NCBI RefSeq assembly: GCF_033001325.1
Contig: NZ_CP133111.1
Span: 1,612,001 to 1,676,000 of the forward strand
DNA from: Rhodopseudomonas sp. BAL398
GTDB taxonomy: Bacteria > Pseudomonadota > Alphaproteobacteria > Rhizobiales > Xanthobacteraceae
DNA length: 64,000 nucleotides
Reading direction: 5' to 3'
Shown here piece after piece: positions 62,793-64,000 of this stretch. The position numbers and the translations under genes were made by a program. The notes under the pieces were generated by a model, which searched no databases, was not told the DNA's origin, and saw only the letters and a program-made list of their open reading frames with translations. How positions within the stretch are numbered: position 1 is the stretch's first letter; the number at the start of each line of letters is the position of its first letter.

Positions 62793-64000
62793 TCACCAGT
62801 TGCGGAAACGAGTTGGCGGGTTGTAGAGCCCACCGGAAATATCAACGAGGTCGCGCATCGAGCGCGCGGCCAGCAGATCGCGGTTGGCGCGCGAACGATC
62901 GACGCCGATATCTTCCGGCGTCTGGAAGATCTTGGCTTCGCGCAGCTTCTTGGTTTCCGCCGGGTCTTCCTTGATGCCGACCTCGGTGAAACCCGCCACG
63001 GCGCGAATGGCGGCCATACGGACCTCCATGTTCGGCGCGCGGTTGAGGTAGGCGATGCCCTCCTCGGTCACGATGTGGGTGACATCGTCGCCGTAGATCA
63101 TCACCGGCGGCAGATCGAGCTTGGCGTTCTCGGCCAGCTTCCAGGCATCCAGCTTGTCGACGAAGCTGGGCGCCCGTCCCTCGCCGAAGGTTTCGAGGCC
63201 CTGTACGACAAGACGCTTGCCGCGCGGCATGTCGCCAATCAGGTCGTGCATGTTCGGTACTTCCTGACCGCATTTCAGCCAACTCTCGGTGACGTGACGA
63301 CGACCCTTGGGATCGCAGCCCATGTTCGGCGCGCCGCCGAAGCCGGCGACGCGGTTGGCGGTGGCGGTCGACGAATTGCCGAACTTGTCGATCTGCAAGG
63401 TGCCGCCGATGAACATGTCGAGGGCGTAGTGACCCGCGGTCTGCGCGAAGGCACGGTTCGAGCGTAGCGAACCGTCAGGTCCGGTGAAGAACACGTCGGA
63501 GCGAGCCCGGACATAATCTTCCATGCCGAGTTCACCGCCGAAGCAATGGATGGTGTCGACCCAGCCGGCCTCGATCGCGGGAATCATGGTCGGATGCGGG
63601 TTCAGCACCATGTGGGTGCAGCACTCGCCCTTGAGGCCGAGTTCCTCGCCATAGGTCGGCAGGATCAGTTCGATCGCCGACGTCAAGAAGCCGATGCCAT
63701 GGTTGAGGCGCTTGACCTTGTATTCGCCATAGATGCCCTTCAGCGCCATCATCGCCAGCAGGATGTGGTTGTCGGTGATCAGGCCGGGATCGCGGGTAAA
63801 CAGCGGCTCGATGAAGAACTCCTTCGGGCTTTCGATCACCGCGTCGACCCAATCAGCCGGAATATCCACGCGCGGCAGCTTGTCGACGATCTTGTTGACC
63901 TGGGCGATGACGATGCCCTGGCGGAACTTGGTCGCCTCGACGATGACCGGCGTGTCTTCGGTGTTGAAGCCGGTATAGAGGTTGCCCTCGCGGTCGGCCT
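62793..64000 (-). CDS. madA: Malonate decarboxylase alpha subunit MadA (5' end beyond window)
   Basis: 402 codons are visible; the family is usually about 550. The sequence reads through the right edge. LNHGIGFLTSAIELILPTYG, LGLKGECCTHMVLNPHPTMIPAIEAGWV and FGGAPNMGCDPKGRRHVTES are typical of the acetyl-ACP:malonate transferase MadA/MdcA. It exchanges acetate for malonate on MadE. The stop at 62793 is 13 bp before madE. Confidence 0.95.
   Translation of the reverse strand, partial: ADREGNLYTGFNTEDTPVIVEATKFRQGIVIAQVNKIVDKLPRVDIPADWVDAVIESPKEFFIEPLFTRDPGLITDNHILLAMMALKGIYGEYKVKRLNHGIGFLTSAIELILPTYGEELGLKGECCTHMVLNPHPTMIPAIEAGWVDTIHCFGGELGMEDYVRARSDVFFTGPDGSLRSNRAFAQTAGHYALDMFIGGTLQIDKFGNSSTATANRVAGFGGAPNMGCDPKGRRHVTESWLKCGQEVPNMHDLIGDMPRGKRLVVQGLETFGEGRAPSFVDKLDAWKLAENAKLDLPPVMIYGDDVTHIVTEEGIAYLNRAPNMEVRMAAIRAVAGFTEVGIKEDPAETKKLREAKIFQTPEDIGVDRSRANRDLLAARSMRDLVDISGGLYNPPTRFRNW

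Overview
The window is 64 kb of GC-rich chromosome. Its gene content and intergenic palindromic repeats point to an alphaproteobacterium of the Bradyrhizobium/Rhodopseudomonas group. The evidence is a Rhizobiales-type porin, class III alcohol dehydrogenase, a bioMNY transporter, DUF4407 and DUF5993 proteins, a Lys/Ala-rich histone H1-like protein, and several REP-like families between genes. The genus is inferred and not proven. I saw no CRISPR array, rRNA or transposase. One tRNA, tRNA-Arg(TCG), is present.

Left part (1-24 kb): the 5' part of a biotin-dependent acyl-CoA carboxylase alpha subunit; a divergent phosphoesterase / di-haem peroxidase pair; a photolyase gene broken by one base; a histone-like protein; a DMT exporter; glutathione-dependent formaldehyde dehydrogenase; a PhzF protein; a large porin with a divergent MarR gene; a degenerate alpha/beta hydrolase; tRNA-Arg; a Crp/Fnr regulator; three small conserved proteins; a chemoreceptor; and a PAS histidine kinase.

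24.2-27.3 kb is an accessory block. It is an AT-rich segment carrying an AvcD-like anti-phage dCTP deaminase and a small divergent ORF, bracketed by two nearly identical 136-bp direct repeats. Housekeeping genes follow: release factor 3, a SugE-type SMR exporter, a Pit/DUF47 phosphate pair, a DUF4407 coiled-coil membrane protein and a complete branched-chain amino-acid-type ABC transporter (livGF, binding protein, livHM).

38.6-54 kb is mixed: an ArsC/Spx-like protein, a short pyruvate kinase, an AbrB/PIN toxin-antitoxin pair, two regulator plus membrane-protein modules (TetR, MarR) with visible operators and a duplicated 80-bp block, a flavin reductase, DUF5993-DsbB, a MocR regulator divergent from an amidase, a molybdopterin oxidoreductase, an AEC-family carrier and two tandem LysR genes.

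54.2-64 kb is the most interesting part. It is a minus-strand array reading madA-madE-madC-madD-madH-madK-madF-madL-madM, which is the gene order I recall for the biotin-dependent, membrane-coupled malonate decarboxylase of Malonomonas rubra. It is followed by the biotin ECF transporter bioM-bioN-bioY and then a HutP-family protein. The products would import malonate (MadLM), load it on an acyl carrier protein (MadA/E/H/K), move CO2 to a biotin protein (MadC/D/F) and supply biotin (BioMNY). HutP is known as an RNA-binding antiterminator in Bacillus. Finding a HutP homologue with its metal ligands conserved at the end of a malonate/biotin array in an alphaproteobacterium suggests RNA-level control not described to my knowledge. 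madB and madG are not in the window and are predicted just beyond position 64000.
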